This document shows positions 21,193 to 22,382 of a DNA stretch of 22,382 nt, in pieces. The notes under the pieces were generated by a model that did not search any database, was not told the DNA's origin, and saw only the letters and a list, made by a program, of their open reading frames with translations. Source of the DNA: a virus; IMG/VR virus record IMGVR_UViG_3300017750_000136, positions 1 through 22,382 of that record; one strand, written 5' to 3'. How positions within the stretch are numbered: position 1 is the first letter of the stretch; each line of letters starts with the position of its first letter. The position numbers and the translations under genes were made by a program.

Positions 21193-21248
21193 GTCTCATC
21201 AGTACGGGTTGGCTAGCTCCCGCAGACCGCCAATCAGGCGGTTTCGAC
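21193..21248 (-). ncRNA. type II (permuted) hammerhead ribozyme
   Basis: Read on the - strand the order is circularly permuted. A short stem II strand GUC (21248-21246) is followed by GAAA (21245-21242) and stem III CCGCC/GGCGG (21241-21237 with 21231-21227, loop UGAUU) closed by A-U and ending UC (21226-21225). Stem I is UGCGGG (21224-21219) paired with CCCGUA (21208-21203) around a 10-base loop. CUGAUGA (21202-21196) and the second stem II strand GAC (21195-21193) complete it. Cleavage is predicted between 21225 and 21224. Stem II has only 3 bp, its weakest point. The GAAA and half of stem III lie within the last codons of the upstream gene. Confidence 0.8.
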
Positions 21249-21626
21249 TTTGTAAATGTGTGTAATTCGATGTCTGCGTCCATGTGACCAATCGTAAAGC
21301 TTGCCATCTGCAACGCAGGCAACGTGTCGGCTGGTGTAAAGCCAGTATGTACCTTTGCGCGGCAACGACTCTTCAGCTTTGCCTAACGTCTTGCAATACT
21401 TCGGCGCTTCTCTCAGAGAGTAACCAAGGGTGGTTAATGCTTCGCGCTGCTGGTGTATGTAGGTTCCGCATCGTTTCTTTCGGCCAAGCCTCTTGAATAT
21501 GTTGAAAGCTTTGCCATATGAACACCCAGTCGCTGCCGTTAGAGCAACAACAGAGCACATGCCGCTATCTTGGTAGTAAGTTTTGGCAATATTCAATATT
21601 TGCTCATAGTTTTGGTATCTACACAT
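21234..21626 (-). CDS. papain-like cysteine protease-like protein
   Basis: I place the start at the ATG at 21626 (130 residues), which overlaps the preceding stop (TGATG) with GGAG ten bases upstream. The pattern DSGMCSVVALTAATGCSYGK (residues 20-39) puts Cys24 at the start of a helix, as in papain-like and C39-like peptidases. GRKKRCGTYI and a helix REALTTLGYSL follow, then RHVACVADGKLYDW (residues 100-113) supplies His101 and Asp112. The Cys-His-Asp layout suggests an active protease, amidase or related hydrolase acting early in infection. It could also be an inactive fold. Its last codons contribute to the type II hammerhead. Confidence 0.65.
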   Translation of the reverse strand: MCRYQNYEQILNIAKTYYQDSGMCSVVALTAATGCSYGKAFNIFKRLGRKKRCGTYIHQQREALTTLGYSLREAPKYCKTLGKAEESLPRKGTYWLYTSRHVACVADGKLYDWSHGRRHRITHIYKVETA

Positions 21627-21802
21627 CAAACAGCTCTCCAAGTGTAAACTACACCTAGATGACGAATGACGCGTGAATCCTTGTAAACACAGTCCGTAGA
21701 GTCAGTCGCAAGGTATCCGCGACTTACAGAAAATGTTTGGTCAATCTTCACAAGTCGATAGAACGGGTTTAAATGTGCAAGTATGATTTTCAATGTAAAC
21801 AT
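21626..21802 (-). CDS. small hypothetical protein, first gene of the leftward block
   Basis: This 58-residue gene has one of the best ribosome sites in the window (CGGAGGAAATATC before the ATG). The product begins MFTLKIILAHLNPFYRLVKI and is basic, with a single cysteine (Cys38) and the C-terminus GVVYTWRAV. No family is recognised. It is coupled to the cysteine-protease-like gene by TGATG. As the first gene of the early block it is a candidate host-interaction protein. Confidence 0.75.
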   Translation of the reverse strand: MFTLKIILAHLNPFYRLVKIDQTFSVSRGYLATDSTDCVYKDSRVIRHLGVVYTWRAV

Positions 21803-21826
21803 GATATTTCCTCCGATATGTTTTAT

Positions 21827-21870
21827 TTGAGAGACTCAACGCCTAACCGTATACGGGCCGAATCTCTCAA
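21827..21870 (-). promoter_or_regulatory. 5' leader stem-loop of the early block
   Basis: TTGAGAGA (21827-21834) pairs with TCTCTCAA (21863-21870), a perfect 8-bp stem, and the enclosed sequence contains the palindrome CCGTATACGG (21847-21856). In - strand RNA it ends about 12 bases before the ribosome site of the gene at 21802. It could stabilise the mRNA 5' end, control translation of the first gene, or be an operator as DNA. Confidence 0.5.
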
Positions 21871-21872
21871 GG

Positions 21873-22382
21873 TAAAACACACAAGAAGTAACATGAGATA
21901 AACTGATAGTACTCAGGATATGGCTATTCAATGGTGAATCCTTGGCTTCATGTTTCCAAAGCTTTGCCGCCCTTTCCTCCACTCTCTCTGCTTCTAGCTG
22001 GACTCCACTATCTGGCAATGCCAAGGCACTGTGTGGGTCTACCTGTCTCTCTTGCTAGTTACATACTGAGCTTCGAGTCACGCACTCTCATGGGGTACTT
22101 GTAGTGCGTAGGGTGATAAGAACACATCTAGAATATGGTCTTCAAGTACCATACATAAAAAAATATACTGGTCTTTTGTACAGTAGTCCGTGGGTATAGA
22201 TGTAAGGTGTTGAATGGGTAATCGGTTGGGCTAATGGGTGCTTCACCAATCCTCACGTCCAATCATGGCAATTCGGACACCACTAAGGCATTCTGGCCAT
22301 AGAGCGAGCGTTCGTTCGGTAAAGGGGGTTCGGCTTATAAGGGGGGGAGGGGAGCTGGCACGCTGTAATTATTATAGTATTC
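21873..22382. other. gene-free right end with inverted repeats
   Basis: No convincing gene is seen; a 62-codon - strand frame at 21836-22024 starts with TTG, lacks a ribosome site and is rejected. Inverted repeats ACGCACT/AGTGCGT (22080-22086 with 22103-22109) and GGTACTTG/CAAGTACC (22094-22101 with 22143-22150) interlock and could form alternative folds or binding sites. Two CCAATC copies (about 22243-22262) and two AATGGGT copies (about 22213-22240) are present. ATTATA at 22371-22376 reads TATAAT on the - strand and could be the -10 of an early leftward promoter whose -35 lies beyond the window. Confidence 0.4.

Noticed and set aside
21836-22024. - strand 62-codon frame at the right end
   Set aside because: TTG start, no ribosome site, and it runs into the leader stem-loop of the first early gene; composition is not protein-like.

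Overview
The window looks like part of the genome of a tailed bacteriophage with a short, podovirus-type tail, probably from a marine source. The evidence is a run of virion genes (head-tail adaptor, tail nozzle, three large internal-virion or ejection-type proteins) facing a divergently coded early/replication block, very tight gene packing with ATGA/TAATG/TAGTG overlaps, and small phage families (DUF3310, DUF1289, NinB- and NinG-like). No integrase, repressor switch, terminase, portal, capsid or DNA polymerase gene is visible; these would lie outside the window or be supplied by the host. The host cannot be named from the sequence.

Layout. Positions 1-12143 (+ strand) hold the late genes: the C-terminus of a tail fibre, a tail-assembly-chaperone-like gene, a lysis-like cluster (two membrane proteins, DUF1353, a lipoprotein), a collagen-motif protein, adaptor, nozzle, a short fibre-like protein and three internal-virion proteins. 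A long RNA hairpin at 12148-12205 sits where the two transcription directions converge. Positions 12204-21802 are all on the - strand and read leftward. From right to left these are a block of small early genes (20208-21802), a gene-free structured stretch (19791-20207), an O/P-like replication pair, two unknown genes, a single-strand-annealing-type recombinase, an unknown protein with an RGHWR C-terminal motif, an SSB-like protein, a small HTH protein, a NinB-like protein, a metallophosphoesterase fused to an HTH, small cysteine-rich proteins, a NinG-like protein and a PD-(D/E)XK nuclease. Positions 21803-22382 have no convincing gene and carry inverted repeats that may be promoter and leader elements.

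Main discovery candidate. The leaders of two neighbouring - strand genes contain complete hammerhead ribozyme cores. One at 20766-20821 has CUGAUGA, GAAA and GUC with stem I open (type I order). The other at 21193-21248 has the circularly permuted order with stem II open (type II). They flank one 108-codon gene, so cleavage at both predicted sites would release a 454-nt RNA carrying just that gene, with 5'-OH and 2',3'-cyclic phosphate ends. That product could be a processed mRNA or a substrate for circularisation. The upstream ribozyme overlaps the last codons of a cysteine-protease-like gene.

How it fits together. The early - strand transcript would pass through the small-gene block, where ribozymes and hairpins cut or protect individual cistrons. 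It would then enter the replication and recombination genes (initiator/loader pair, annealing protein, SSB, NinB/NinG and nuclease functions). The + strand block would supply the tail, the ejection apparatus and lysis. Two terminator-like hairpins in + orientation within the gene-free stretch imply an unannotated + strand transcript, or an origin-associated RNA, just upstream of the replication genes.
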